From Allocatelliglobosispora scoriae (GTDB lineage Bacteria > Actinomycetota > Actinomycetes > Mycobacteriales > Micromonosporaceae), in NCBI RefSeq assembly GCF_014204945.1, contig NZ_JACHMN010000003.1:2914001-2978000 (forward strand): DNA of 64,000 nucleotides. Reading direction: 5' to 3'. Positions 1-8,865 of this stretch are shown piece after piece. The notes under the pieces were generated by a model. That model saw nothing but the letters and a program-made list of their open reading frames with translations. It was not told the DNA's origin and made no database searches. Numbering within the stretch: position 1 is the first letter of the stretch; every line of letters starts with the position of its first letter. The position numbers were made by a program, and so were the translations under genes.

Positions 1-244
1 GCTGCGCTGGCCCGAGGAGTGAGGGAGCGTAGCGACTGAGCCCCGCCGGGCGCGCCGGGGAGCTGCGCTGGCCCGAGGAGTGAGGGAGCGTAGCGACTGA
101 GCCCCGCCGGGCGCGCCGGGGAGCTGCGCTGGCCCGAGGAGTGAGGGAGCGTAGCGACTGAGCCCCGCCGGGCGCGCCGGGGAGCTGCGCTGGCCCGAGG
201 AGTGAGGGAGCGTAGCGACTGAGCCCCGCCGGGCGCGCCGGGGA
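1..244. repeat. 61-bp tandem repeat, four identical copies
   Basis: Four head-to-tail copies of a 61-bp unit begin at 1, 62, 123 and 184 and show no mismatch between copies. The array touches the window edge, so more copies may lie upstream. The unit length is not a multiple of three and each unit contains TGA in more than one frame, so it is not a coding repeat. Each unit holds GAGTGAGGGAGCG, which looks like sequence just after a stop codon. It may be an amplified gene end. There are no spacers, so it is not CRISPR. Confidence 0.95.
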
Positions 245-276
245 GACTGTCGGTGGTCGCCGCTAGCCTGCGGGTC

Positions 277-1392
277 ATGCAGACCACCGTCGTCACCGCG
301 CGGCTCGCCGAGGCCGCCGCCCTGCTGGTCCGGCTCATGCCCGGGCGTCCGGCCTTCGCCGCTCATGCCGGGGTGCTCCTCACCGCCGACGACGACGGCA
401 TCGAGCTGGCCGCCACCGACGGCGAGCTGACCGCGCGGGTGCGGGTGCCGGGCTTCGGCCACGAGCCCGGTGCCGCGCTCGTCTCCCGGCGCGGTTTCGC
501 GGCGACGACGGCGGCAATCGACTCCGCCGAGATCCGCCTGATGGCGGAGGGGTCGCGGCTCGCGGTGCGGACGCCGAACGCCCGGTTCGCGCTGCCGCTG
601 CTGGACCGGGTCGGTTACACGCCACCGGCGCAGCCGCCGGCCGTGGTCGGCACGATCGACGGCGGGCTGCTGCGGTCGGCGGCGGTCCCGGTGGCCGGGG
701 CCGCGTCGCAGAAGGACGCGCTGCCGATCTTCACCGCGGTCCGGGTGCGGTCCGAGGGCGATCGGCTGGAGCTGGTCGCGACCGACCGGTTCCGGATGGC
801 GATGGCGGCTCCGGCCTGGTCTCCGGCGGCTCCGGCCGGGGTGGACGCGCTGGTCCCGGCGGGGTTCCTCGCCGAGGCGGCCCGGCAGGCGGCGGGCTCG
901 GGCGACGTGGCCATCCACGCGGACGGCGACCGGTTCGGGTTCTCCTTCGGCGGGATCAGCGTCTTCGGCCATGTGCTGGCGCAGGCCTTCCCCGATGACC
1001 AGGTCCGGCGCCTCTTCCTGGCGGAGCCCGAGGCCGAGGCCGGGCTCGACGCCGGTGAGCTGGCCGGGGCGGTGGAGCGGGCAGCCCTCTACGCCGGGGC
1101 GCGGGGCCGGGTGTCGTTGCAGCTCGGCGGCGGGGTGATCATGGTCCGGGGGAGTGACGAGCAGGCGGGGGAGTCCGAGGAGTCGGTCAAGGCGACGGTG
1201 CGGGGCGGGTTGATCAGCCGGACCTACCAGGCGCGCTACCTGCTGGATGCGCTGCGCGGGTTCACCGGCGGTCCGGTGGTGCTGCGGATGCAGGCCGGGA
1301 TCCGGCCGACGGTGTTCGCCCGGCCGGAGGGCGCCGATCCTCGGGAGCTGCGCTATCTCGTGGTGCCGCTGCGGCTCGCCCGAGACGAGTGA
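277..1392 (+). CDS. DNA polymerase III beta subunit (sliding clamp) paralogue
   Basis: The 371-residue protein has the length and layout of DnaN, the ring clamp that tethers DNA polymerase to DNA. Visible family marks are the central stretch ending LVATDRFRMAMA and the C-terminus YLVVPLRL, which resembles the usual DnaN ending YLLMPVRL. The ATG at 277 (MQTTVVTARLAEA) is preferred over the in-frame GTG at 253, because DnaN homology starts there. Nothing nearby (no dnaA, recF or gyrB) marks this as the chromosomal dnaN locus, so it is probably a second, divergent clamp. It may serve a specialised polymerase or be non-essential; its role is inferred only from the family. It is convergent with the membrane gene that follows. 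Confidence 0.85.
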   Translation: MQTTVVTARLAEAAALLVRLMPGRPAFAAHAGVLLTADDDGIELAATDGELTARVRVPGFGHEPGAALVSRRGFAATTAAIDSAEIRLMAEGSRLAVRTPNARFALPLLDRVGYTPPAQPPAVVGTIDGGLLRSAAVPVAGAASQKDALPIFTAVRVRSEGDRLELVATDRFRMAMAAPAWSPAAPAGVDALVPAGFLAEAARQAAGSGDVAIHADGDRFGFSFGGISVFGHVLAQAFPDDQVRRLFLAEPEAEAGLDAGELAGAVERAALYAGARGRVSLQLGGGVIMVRGSDEQAGESEESVKATVRGGLISRTYQARYLLDALRGFTGGPVVLRMQAGIRPTVFARPEGADPRELRYLVVPLRLARDE

Positions 1393-1408
1393 GCCGCAGC
1401 GAGGCTGC

Positions 1409-2536
1409 TCAGGGCGTGCGCGGGGCGATCCCGTCCTTCGGCTCCGGATCGATGTGGAACCCGGCCTGGATGCTGAGGAAGCGGTATGTCGCCTGCTTCA
1501 ACGCCCACAGCAGCCATCCCGGCTCGCCCTCGGCGATGGCCCGCCCGTCGGCGTGCCCCGACGTCCCCACGAGCACCCACGAGTGCGCGACCGAGAACAC
1601 CGACCGCACCGGCCCGTTGACCCCGAGCGGGGTGACCGCACCGATGCCGTCGCGTACCTCGCGAGCGGCGTCGTCGCTTCCGTAGAGCACGGCCCGCAGC
1701 GTGACGAGCGCGTCGCTGTCGTCGGTGGTGTAAGTCGCTGTGACCGTTCGGATGCAGTGCCGGTACTCCAGCAGCGAGTCGGCGGCGAAGACCCCGGCGC
1801 AGCCGTCGAACTCGTCCCGGTCGACCCGCTGCAGGACGTCGCCCGAGGCGGTGATGGTGGTGTCCGGGAACGCGTCGGCGGCCCGGTAGTAGGTGGGGTC
1901 GGCCCGGGTGATCGCCACGGGAAGCGCGGCGAGGACGGCGAGCACGGCCAGGCCGACCGGAAGCAGCGGCGAGGTGCGCCCCTTCGAGACGACCGAGGTG
2001 GCGAGGACGAGCACGATCCCGATGCCGATCCCGATGCCGGCCCAGCGGATCCCGGTCGCCATCTGGTCGCTGCCGGGTCCGGCCAGGATATCGTCGAGGT
2101 CGGTGTGCTTGCCGGGGACGAAGAGCAGCACCTGCAGGAAGAGCGGAACGCCCAGCAGCGCATAGCCGATCCGAAGCCAGCCGGGTTTGACAACGGCGGC
2201 GAGGTTCCACCCGATGAGGCTCCATCCGGCTAGGTAGAGCATGGGGAGGCTGATCACGAGCCATCCCGCAGCCGCCATCCCGCCCGAGGTGCAGCCGGTG
2301 ACGACGCAGGCCGTCTGCATGATCGCCGACCGGGAGTCGCGGCCGAGCAGGACGTAGAAGGCGATCAGCGCCGCGATCCCGAGGAAGACGAGCATGCCCC
2401 ACCGGCCCGAGCCCTGCTTGCGTTTCGCCGCCTTGGGGGCGGTCGCGGAATCCGCCGCGCGCTTGGCTGCGGCGGCAGCCCGGCGCTCAGCGCGAGTCGT
2501 GACCTGCTGGACGGGATTGGGGGTCTCCTCGCTCAT
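1409..2536 (-). CDS. Multi-pass membrane protein of unknown function
   Basis: The 375-residue protein was not recognised as a named family. Residues 1-45 are Ala/Arg/Lys-rich and probably cytoplasmic. About five hydrophobic segments follow (roughly 47-65, 86-108, 122-140, 163-183 and 191-209). A soluble domain of about 165 residues ends the protein and has a cysteine pair (DGCAGVF and YRHCIRT). The ATG at 2536 (MSEETPNPVQ) is chosen because upstream in-frame codons lack coding character. It converges on the clamp paralogue with a 16-bp gap. The final domain could be an extracytoplasmic sensor, but that is only inference. Confidence 0.75.
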   Translation of the reverse strand: MSEETPNPVQQVTTRAERRAAAAAKRAADSATAPKAAKRKQGSGRWGMLVFLGIAALIAFYVLLGRDSRSAIMQTACVVTGCTSGGMAAAGWLVISLPMLYLAGWSLIGWNLAAVVKPGWLRIGYALLGVPLFLQVLLFVPGKHTDLDDILAGPGSDQMATGIRWAGIGIGIGIVLVLATSVVSKGRTSPLLPVGLAVLAVLAALPVAITRADPTYYRAADAFPDTTITASGDVLQRVDRDEFDGCAGVFAADSLLEYRHCIRTVTATYTTDDSDALVTLRAVLYGSDDAAREVRDGIGAVTPLGVNGPVRSVFSVAHSWVLVGTSGHADGRAIAEGEPGWLLWALKQATYRFLSIQAGFHIDPEPKDGIAPRTP

Positions 2537-2656
2537 GATCGGCGATCGTAGTAGGCGCGCGCACGTCCGGTCGTTCCAGGTCACGAAGTATGTGATCGGT
2601 ATCAGTGCACGAATACCCACCATCGTTTTACATGACGAGCATCCGTCCGCTCGCAA

Positions 2657-2670
2657 TGACAACGTTGTCT
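2657..2670. promoter_or_regulatory. LacI-type operator-like palindrome (GACAACGTTGTC)
   Basis: A perfect 12-bp palindrome with a central CG sits about 35-45 bp before the decayed GH/lectin gene. Its core ACAACGTTG is shared with the sites at 6558 and 59159. LacI-family operators typically have a central CG of this kind. The regulator is probably the LacI protein encoded at 5157-6197, by inference. Confidence 0.5.
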
Positions 2671-2701
2671 GGCCTTATGTGCTGAAAATAGACCCGCAGG
2701 T

Positions 2702-3192
2702 CGGCGGGTGCCTGCCGCACTTCGCGTCTCGGCGACGGCGCCGGGTACGTTCGACCTGCCGCTGCCCTACAACGACAACTTCGACGGGTAGGCCACCCGT
2801 CCGATGGCGAAGCTCTTGCCCGACATGCAGGGCTCCTACGAGGTGCGGCCCTGTGCCGCCAGCCAGACCAGCGGCATCCGCCCGGCGCTGTGGGACTGCA
2901 ACAACGGCTTCAACCAGGACCGGGTCTCCACCACCTCCAACCAGCTGAAGGTCTTCGACACCAGGTGCCTGGAGGCGGCCGGTGGCGCGACCGCCGACGG
3001 CACCGCGGTGCAGATCTACCACTGTGCAAAGGCTCGGCCGCCCAGCAGCGGCGGATCCGCACCGACGGCGCCGTCGTCGGAGTCGGGTCGGGCGAGTGCC
3101 TGGATGCCTCCGGGAACGGCACCGCCAACGGCACGCTGTTCGTCATCTGGACCTGCGGCGTCGCCGACAACCAGAAGTGGTCGCGTAGCTGA
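2702..3192 (+). pseudogene. Remnant of secreted galactocerebrosidase-like enzyme with ricin-B lectin tail
   Basis: Only the C-terminal part of a glycosidase survives. The open frame gives ATAPGTFDLPLPYNDNFDG and is then broken by TAG where a Tyr codon is expected. It resumes as MQGSYEVRPCA and a beta-trefoil start (RCLEAAGGATADGTAVQIYHC). Just after this Cys the sequence reads TGTGC, consistent with a dinucleotide duplication. The lectin continues in another frame as GECLDASGNGTANGTLF and ends in QKWSRS. The PYNDNF... and YEVRPC motifs resemble the region after the barrel in GH59/galactocerebrosidase-like proteins. No signal peptide or catalytic barrel is left. One nonsense and one frameshift lesion make it non-functional. 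Confidence 0.75.
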
Positions 3193-3213
3193 CGACGATC
3201 CGTCCCTGTAGAT

Positions 3214-3249
3214 CGCCCGCCGATTGGCCACGTGGCCAATCGGCGGGCG
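3214..3249. terminator. Perfect 36-bp palindromic hairpin
   Basis: An 18-bp perfect inverted repeat with essentially no loop (centre CCAC/GTGG at 3231/3232) follows the decayed lectin gene. There is no T-run. It is probably a rho-independent-like terminator of the sort common in actinomycetes. Confidence 0.6.
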
Positions 3250-3305
3250 CCCCAGCCTGCCCCAACGGGGCAGAGCGCATCAGTTCAGCGGCCGTTGCCT
3301 CTTGA

Positions 3306-3665
3306 TCAATAAGACCCGATCTGCCGGTGTCTAGGCGCCAGGCGTTGTCCCAGCCGAGGGCGATGCGAGTGTGGCATCGCACGACCGGAACCTGGTGCGG
3401 TTCGACTGTCGGGCCGGCGGCGTCGTACGGCCGGTCCGACACCTCCGGACGTGTGGAGCCGCATGTTCATCCGCTCCAGGACCGTGAGTCTTCCCGGCTC
3501 CCCGTAAGCGGTGCAGAGCGCGAGCAGCCAGGTGTCGAGGATCTTCTGGTGTGCGTTGACGCGAAATCGGCTGTCGGCCCGGAAGTGCTCGGAGGGATGC
3601 GCGTGGCAGCAGCGGCTCGCGAGCGGTAGGCAGGTGGGCACGGCGGCGGCCCAGTTCTTGAGCAT
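3306..3665 (-). other. Possible decayed gene; nothing clear in 3250-3895
   Basis: This 650-bp stretch holds no convincing intact gene. A 119-codon minus-strand frame contains coding-like sequence (VNAHQKILDTWLLALCTAYG) vaguely reminiscent of the C-terminal helix-turn-helix of PucR-type regulators. Downstream, a second frame (RIALGWDNAWRLDTG) looks coding as well, as if one gene were split by a frameshift. Neither segment could be assigned to a family. It may equally be non-coding. Confidence 0.2.
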
Positions 3666-3961
3666 GGAGGTACACCGGTTCCAGTGAGAAGTCCGCAGCA
3701 GGAAGGAGCGCGGCGCACAGGGGCGACGCGCGACGAATCAGTGTTCGGGAGGTCTCACAGGGTGTACAACGGAGTGTCCTTGCCTTGTCGACTTGGCTGG
3801 GCAGCACGGTAGCGGCGCGAAGCGCCGGTAATCCACCGGTTTTCGAGCACCTCGCCGGCGGGTGTGGCTTACCCGGCTCCGGGTGACACGATCGAGTGAG
3901 GTTCGTGTCAAATATTTGGCTTAATGAATGTCTAGGTGGGTGGAAGCTCGATCATCGGGAG

Positions 3962-5137
3962 ATGATTTCCAGCACGGAGAGCCCGTTCACCGTCGGCTCG
4001 CCATCGCCCGGGGCGCTGGGAAGCGCGCTCGCGGCGATCGGCCGCGACCAACCCGTCGTCATGGACGAACACATGGGCGCGCCCCTCGTGCTGCGTCACC
4101 GCGACGTCTCGGCCGCGCTGCGCAACCCGGCCGCGTTCAGCACGCGGTTCTACGGCGTGGGCCCGATGGCCGACTCGCTGATCGCGCGCGAGGGGTCCGA
4201 CCACGCCCTCCAGCGGCGCATCCACAACCGATTCTTCAGCCCTGCGGCGAGCGCGCGCTACGCCGCGGTCGTCGCGCCGATCGCCCGGGCGGCCTTCGGT
4301 GGCCTCGCCGCGCGAGGTGAGGCCGAACTCATCGAGGATGTCATCGCCAGGTATCCGATGAAGGTCTTCCTGAGCCTGCTCAACGTTCCCGACGAGCTCG
4401 GCGATCAAGGACTCACCTGGGTACGGGAGATCATGATCTGGCTCAGCTCGCCGATGAACGCCGAGTTCGCCGCGCAGGGCACCCGGTCCTTCGCCGAACT
4501 TCAGGACTACACGACCGGGCTGGTGGAGCGGGAGCGGGTCAGCCCGAGTGACAGCATGCTCGGCGAGATCGTCAAGGCGCACCTCGACGAGGGCGGCTAC
4601 TCCGCCGAGGCGGTCACCGTCGCGGTCGTATCGCTGCTGCTGGGCGGGTTCGAGACCACGGTGCAGCTGCTCACCGCCACGGTCGCCTCACTGCTGCTGC
4701 ACCCCGAGGCGCTGCAGCGGGTGCGGGCGGACCCGTCGCTGGTGAACGCGGCGTTCGACGAGGCGTTCCGGTGGGCGAACCCCACCGCCGGGCTCTACCG
4801 GCAGGTCGTGCGGGACATCGAGATCGCGGGCGAGCCGGTCCTGGCGGGCGGCATGGTCTATCTCGCCATCGCCGCCGCGCACTTCGACGCGGACGCCTTT
4901 CCGGATCCGGAGCGCTTCGTGCTCGGCCGGACCGCCTCACACCTGGGTTTCGGTCTCGGCGCGCACTACTGCGTCGGTGCGCCGCTCGCCCGCATCGAGG
5001 CCCGGGCCGCGCTCTCCGAGCTGCTGGCCGCCTGCCCGGGGCTGCGGCTGGACCCCTCGGCCGAGCTGAGCTTCCGCTATGGCGCCAGAGGATTCCCGCA
5101 GCACGGCGCCGAGGCGCTGCACGTCCTGACGTCCTGA
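3962..5137 (+). CDS. Cytochrome P450
   Basis: The 391-residue protein is a typical soluble bacterial class I P450, a heme monooxygenase that takes electrons from ferredoxin. Visible motifs are the I-helix GGFETT (228-233), the K-helix ExxR (E267-R270) and the heme loop FGLGAHYCVG with ligand Cys337. The ATG at 3962 (MISSTESPFT) is chosen since family homology begins shortly after. An upstream GTG at 3896 would add 22 residues. No ferredoxin or ferredoxin reductase gene lies next to it, so the redox partner is elsewhere. The substrate cannot be read from the sequence. It converges on the LacI regulator. Confidence 0.93.
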   Translation: MISSTESPFTVGSPSPGALGSALAAIGRDQPVVMDEHMGAPLVLRHRDVSAALRNPAAFSTRFYGVGPMADSLIAREGSDHALQRRIHNRFFSPAASARYAAVVAPIARAAFGGLAARGEAELIEDVIARYPMKVFLSLLNVPDELGDQGLTWVREIMIWLSSPMNAEFAAQGTRSFAELQDYTTGLVERERVSPSDSMLGEIVKAHLDEGGYSAEAVTVAVVSLLLGGFETTVQLLTATVASLLLHPEALQRVRADPSLVNAAFDEAFRWANPTAGLYRQVVRDIEIAGEPVLAGGMVYLAIAAAHFDADAFPDPERFVLGRTASHLGFGLGAHYCVGAPLARIEARAALSELLAACPGLRLDPSAELSFRYGARGFPQHGAEALHVLTS

Positions 5138-5156
5138 CCGGCCGGGTGTCGCCGGA

Positions 5157-6197
5157 TCAGCGCACCAGGCTGGCCGGATCCGGCGGGACCTCGCCCGAGC
5201 CGCGCAGCACGAGCTGCGTCGGGATCACGGTCTGCAGGGGTGGCCCGTAGAGGTCGGAGGAGCGGGCTATCGCCAGGCTGACTGCTTCGCGCCCCATCCG
5301 CTCGGGGTCGTGGGTGACCACGGTGACGCCGAGGGTGTCGGCGAGGTCGAAGTCGTCGAAACCGATGAAGGCGACCTGCTGCGGCACGTCGCGCAGTGCG
5401 CGCAGGACACCCGTACTCACCCGGTTGTTGCCCGCGAGGATCGCGGTCGGCGTGACGGGCCCGGCGAGCAGCTCCCGGACGACCCGCTCGGCGTCGGCGG
5501 CCGTGACGGCGTCCTGGCGCTCCCATTGCGGCACCGCGGCGACACCGGCCTCGAGGAGTGCCTGGCGGTAGCCGGCGAGCCGCTCGTCGTGCGTGTACAT
5601 CGCGCTGCCGATGAAGGCGATCCGCCGGTGGCCGTGTGCGAGCAGGGACTGGACCGCCTCGGCGGCGCCGGCCCGGTTGGCGAAGACGACGCTGTCGGCG
5701 GCGAGGTTGTGCGCGGGCCGGTCGATGCAGATCACCGGCGTGCCGAGCTGCTGCTCGCCCGCGAGATAGCTCTGGTCGCCCGCGATGGGGACGAGGAGCA
5801 GGCTGTGCACCCGCCGCTCCAGCATCGCCCCGACGACGCGGGCTTCCTGCGCCGGGTCGTCGCCGGTGGCGGCGAGGACCATGGTGAGGCCGTGCTCGGC
5901 GAGGAAGCGCTCGATCCCCGCGGCGACGTGGGAGTAGAACGGGTTCTTCAGGTCGCCCATGACGAAGGCGACGGTCCGGGAGACGCCGCCCTGGCGCAGG
6001 TCCCGCGCGAGGTGGTTGGGGCGGAACCGCAGCCGCTGGGCGGCCTCGAGGACCCGTTCGCGCGTCGACGGGCTGACGTTGTGGTGTCCGGTGATGACCC
6101 GGGAGACGGTCTTGGCGCTGACGCCGGCGAGCCGTGCCACGTCGGAGAGGCGTGCGCGACCCGGAGGCAGGCGCATCGGGTCTTCGTCGCCGAGCAT
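5157..6197 (-). CDS. LacI-family transcriptional regulator
   Basis: This 346-residue repressor has an N-terminal helix-turn-helix (LSDVARLAGVSAKTVSRVI, about 16-35), the hinge helix region (RPNHLARDLRQG) and a periplasmic-binding-protein-like effector domain with VAFIGFDDFDLAD. The ATG at 6197 has GGGGAG seven bases upstream. It is divergent from the sugar importer starting at 6629, so it most likely represses that importer and responds to the imported sugar. The shared palindrome at 6558 is its probable operator. The same motif at 2657 and 59159 suggests additional targets. Confidence 0.93.
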   Translation of the reverse strand: MLGDEDPMRLPPGRARLSDVARLAGVSAKTVSRVITGHHNVSPSTRERVLEAAQRLRFRPNHLARDLRQGGVSRTVAFVMGDLKNPFYSHVAAGIERFLAEHGLTMVLAATGDDPAQEARVVGAMLERRVHSLLLVPIAGDQSYLAGEQQLGTPVICIDRPAHNLAADSVVFANRAGAAEAVQSLLAHGHRRIAFIGSAMYTHDERLAGYRQALLEAGVAAVPQWERQDAVTAADAERVVRELLAGPVTPTAILAGNNRVSTGVLRALRDVPQQVAFIGFDDFDLADTLGVTVVTHDPERMGREAVSLAIARSSDLYGPPLQTVIPTQLVLRGSGEVPPDPASLVR

Positions 6198-6557
6198 CCG
6201 CAGACTCCCCAGGACCTATCGACTAACCGCTGGTCGAGCAGAATCTACACGGTCTCCGCGCTGCGTCGATGGGGGGAGCGGTACGCCTTCTCCGCCGACG
6301 AAGATCACTTAAGGTTGCAGTTTCATAAACGGCGGGTATCGGGCGGGTGCCTCCCGGCGACGGCCTCGATTGCTGGTGCTCGATCTGCGGAGTGCGAGTT
6401 TGTTCGAGTGTGTTGATAAGTGTGGCAGGTCACCGCACTCGCGCCGTTCGAGGCGCTGGATCCCCTGGATTGCCGGTTCGATCGGTGCGGGATAGCTTGC
6501 GTGTCTGCTCACTGCGCGACGGCCGGGAAACCGGCCGGAAACAACGGTTGCCGCGAT

Positions 6558-6571
6558 TGACAACGTTGACA
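6558..6571. promoter_or_regulatory. LacI-type operator TGACAACGTTGACA
   Basis: This near-palindrome lies about 60 bp before the binding-protein start codon. A weaker relative (ACAACGGTTGCC) sits about 20 bp upstream, suggesting tandem sites. The identical 14-mer occurs again at 59159-59172. Confidence 0.6.
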
Positions 6572-6628
6572 GCTTTCGCCATGGTGAGTTCCGCATCTGA
6601 GAAATCAACTTCTGTGACCGGAGGAAAC

Positions 6629-7891
6629 ATGCGTTTTACCAGGAGTACGGCGGTGGCAGCGCTCGCTGTCGCAGCCCTGTTCTCTGCTTCGGCCTGCTCC
6701 GCTGACGAGACCGCCGCGGCGAGCAAGGACGTCGAGGTGTTCACGTGGTGGGCGGACGGTGGTGAGAAGGCCGGACTCGACGGTCTGGTCGCGCAGTTCG
6801 GCACCTCCTGCGCGGACTACAAGTTCGTCAACGGCGCGGTCGCCGGTGGCGCGGGCACCAACGCCAAGGCCGTTCTCGCCAGCCGCCTGCAGACCAACGA
6901 CCCGCCGAGCACCTTCCAGGCGCACGCGGGTGCCGAGCTCAGCGACTACATCAACGCCGGGCAGGTCGAGGACATCTCCGCCGAGTACGCGACCTGGGGC
7001 CTGACCAGTGCGTTCCCGAAGGGCCTCATCGACAACATCACCGTCGACGGCAAGATCTACTCCGTCCCGGCGAACATCCACCGCGCCAACGTGCTGTGGA
7101 GCAACAAGACCGTCACCGCCAAGGCCGGCATCACCAAGGACGCCGACACCCTCGACGGCTTCATCGCCGACCTGGACAAGCTGAAGGCCGGCGGCGTCGC
7201 CGCCCCGCTCGCCCTGGGCAAGGACTGGACCCAGGTCATGCTGCTGGAGGCCGTGCTCATCAGCGACCTCGGCGCCGACAAGTTCACTGGCCTGTGGAAC
7301 GGTTCGACCGACTGGAAGGGCGCCGATGTCACGGCGTCCATCGAGAAGTTCAAGAAGCTGCTCACCTACACCAACAAGGACCGCGACACCCTCGACTGGA
7401 CCGACGCCGAGAAGTCGATCATGGAGGGCAAGGCCGCCTACCAGCTCATGGGGGACTGGGAGGCCGCCGACCTCGACGCCAAGGGCTTCAAGGACTACGG
7501 CTACTCGGTCTTCCCGGGCAACGGCTCGACCTTCCAGTGGCTCGCCGACGCGTTCGTGCTCCCGAAGGGCGCCAAGAACGTCGACGGCACCAAGTGCTGG
7601 CTGAAGACCGTCGGCTCGGCCGAGGGCCAGAAGGCGTTCAACAGCAAGAAGGGCTCCATCCCGGCCCGTACCGATGTCAGCTCGGACGGCTTCCCGGCCT
7701 ACCAGCAGGCCGCCATGGCCGACTGGAAGTCCGCCAAGCAGGTCCCGAGCTGCGCCCACGGTGCCGCGTGCTCGCAGGGCTTCCAGGGCGCGATCGTCAG
7801 CGCCGCCGGTAAGTTCTCCTCCGACGGCAACGTGGCCGCGCTGCAGGCCGCGCTCGCCGCTGTCGCCGCTCAGTTCGCCGGCAAGAAGTAG
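6629..7891 (+). CDS. ABC sugar importer, solute-binding lipoprotein
   Basis: The 420-residue protein is an extracellular carbohydrate-binding lipoprotein of the maltose/oligosaccharide class. The signal peptide ends in a lipobox (SASAC, Cys near residue 24) and the mature part starts with a typical EVFTWWADGGEKAGL strand. The ATG at 6629 is fixed by a strong GGAGGAA at 6620-6626; the long open frame upstream is non-coding. It heads an operon with two permeases. A hairpin after the stop codon probably lowers expression of the permeases relative to the binding protein. No ATPase gene is present, so a shared MsiK-type ATPase elsewhere is likely. The ligand is unknown. Confidence 0.93.
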   Translation: MRFTRSTAVAALAVAALFSASACSADETAAASKDVEVFTWWADGGEKAGLDGLVAQFGTSCADYKFVNGAVAGGAGTNAKAVLASRLQTNDPPSTFQAHAGAELSDYINAGQVEDISAEYATWGLTSAFPKGLIDNITVDGKIYSVPANIHRANVLWSNKTVTAKAGITKDADTLDGFIADLDKLKAGGVAAPLALGKDWTQVMLLEAVLISDLGADKFTGLWNGSTDWKGADVTASIEKFKKLLTYTNKDRDTLDWTDAEKSIMEGKAAYQLMGDWEAADLDAKGFKDYGYSVFPGNGSTFQWLADAFVLPKGAKNVDGTKCWLKTVGSAEGQKAFNSKKGSIPARTDVSSDGFPAYQQAAMADWKSAKQVPSCAHGAACSQGFQGAIVSAAGKFSSDGNVAALQAALAAVAAQFAGKK

Positions 7892-7901
7892 CACAGCCGA
7901 C

Positions 7902-7935
7902 CGGGGGCGCCGCGTGACCTCGCGCGGCGCCCCCG
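7902..7935 (+). terminator. Intra-operon hairpin after binding-protein gene
   Basis: A 13-bp GC-rich stem (CGGGGGCGCCGCG and its complement) with an 8-base loop lies between the binding protein and the first permease. Such hairpins protect the upstream message or attenuate downstream genes in sugar importer operons. Confidence 0.65.
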
Positions 7936-7965
7936 ACCGGAAACCATTGTCAAAGGAGCCCCTGC

Positions 7966-8865
7966 ATGCGCGCCTGGAAGCGGCCGTGGCTATCCGGCCT
8001 GCTGCTGATCTCACCCTCGCTGATCCTGCTCGCGATCCTGGTCTACGGCCTCATCGGCTGGACCATCAACCTCTCGATGCAGGACCGTCACAACGCTCGT
8101 GACTCCAAGGGTTTCGTCGGCCTCGACAACTACACGAAGCTCTTCACCGATGACATCAACGACCGGTTCCTGCACTCGCTCAAGAACCTTCTGATCTTCA
8201 CCGCCGTCTTCATGATCGGCACCCTGGTACTCGGCATGATCTGGGCGCTGCTGCTGGAGCGCGGCGCGCGTGCCGAGGGTATCTTCCGGACCGTCTACCT
8301 CTTCCCTATGGCCGTCTCGTTCGTCGCGTCCGGCGTGGTGTGGCGCTGGCTGATGAACCCCGGCCAGGACGACAACTCCGGCGGCATCAACGCGATCTTC
8401 CACGGATTCGGGCTGGACTTCCTGCAGAACCCCTGGTGGACCGACCCCGACTGGGGCATGGCCGCGATGGCGGTGCCGGCCATCTGGCAACTCGCCGGGT
8501 ACGTGATGGCGCTGTTCCTCGCCGGGTTCCGGGGGATCCCCGACGAGCTCCGAGAGGCGGCCGCGATGGACGGCGCCACCACCTACCAGCTCTACCGCCG
8601 GGTGCTCTTCCCGCAGCTCACGCCGACGGTGCTGTCCGCGATGATCATCACCGGGCACATGTCGATGAAGATGTTCGACCTGATCATGTCGGTCTCCGGT
8701 GCCCAGTGGATCACCGAGGTCCCCGCGGTCTACGTCTGGCAGACCCTGCTCACCAGCGACTACGCCAAGGCGGCGGCCATCTCGGTCTTCCTGCTGATCG
8801 TCGTCGCGATCGTGGTCGTGCCCTACCTCGTCAACGTCAACCGGGCGGAGAAGCGTTCATCATGA
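7966..8865 (+). CDS. ABC sugar importer permease, MalF/UgpA type
   Basis: The 299-residue inner-membrane permease has six predicted membrane segments, starting with LLLISPSLILLAILVYGLIG. The ATPase-contact EAA loop is visible as REAAAMDGATTYQLYRRVLFP-like sequence near residue 190. AAGGAG lies 8-13 bases before the ATG. It pairs with the next gene to form the heterodimeric channel, and its stop codon overlaps that gene's start (ATGA), showing translational coupling. Substrate is whatever the upstream lipoprotein binds. Confidence 0.94.
   Translation: MRAWKRPWLSGLLLISPSLILLAILVYGLIGWTINLSMQDRHNARDSKGFVGLDNYTKLFTDDINDRFLHSLKNLLIFTAVFMIGTLVLGMIWALLLERGARAEGIFRTVYLFPMAVSFVASGVVWRWLMNPGQDDNSGGINAIFHGFGLDFLQNPWWTDPDWGMAAMAVPAIWQLAGYVMALFLAGFRGIPDELREAAAMDGATTYQLYRRVLFPQLTPTVLSAMIITGHMSMKMFDLIMSVSGAQWITEVPAVYVWQTLLTSDYAKAAAISVFLLIVVAIVVVPYLVNVNRAEKRSS

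Noticed and set aside
1-244. CRISPR array
   Set aside because: Units are directly adjacent and identical, with no variable spacers and no cas genes nearby.
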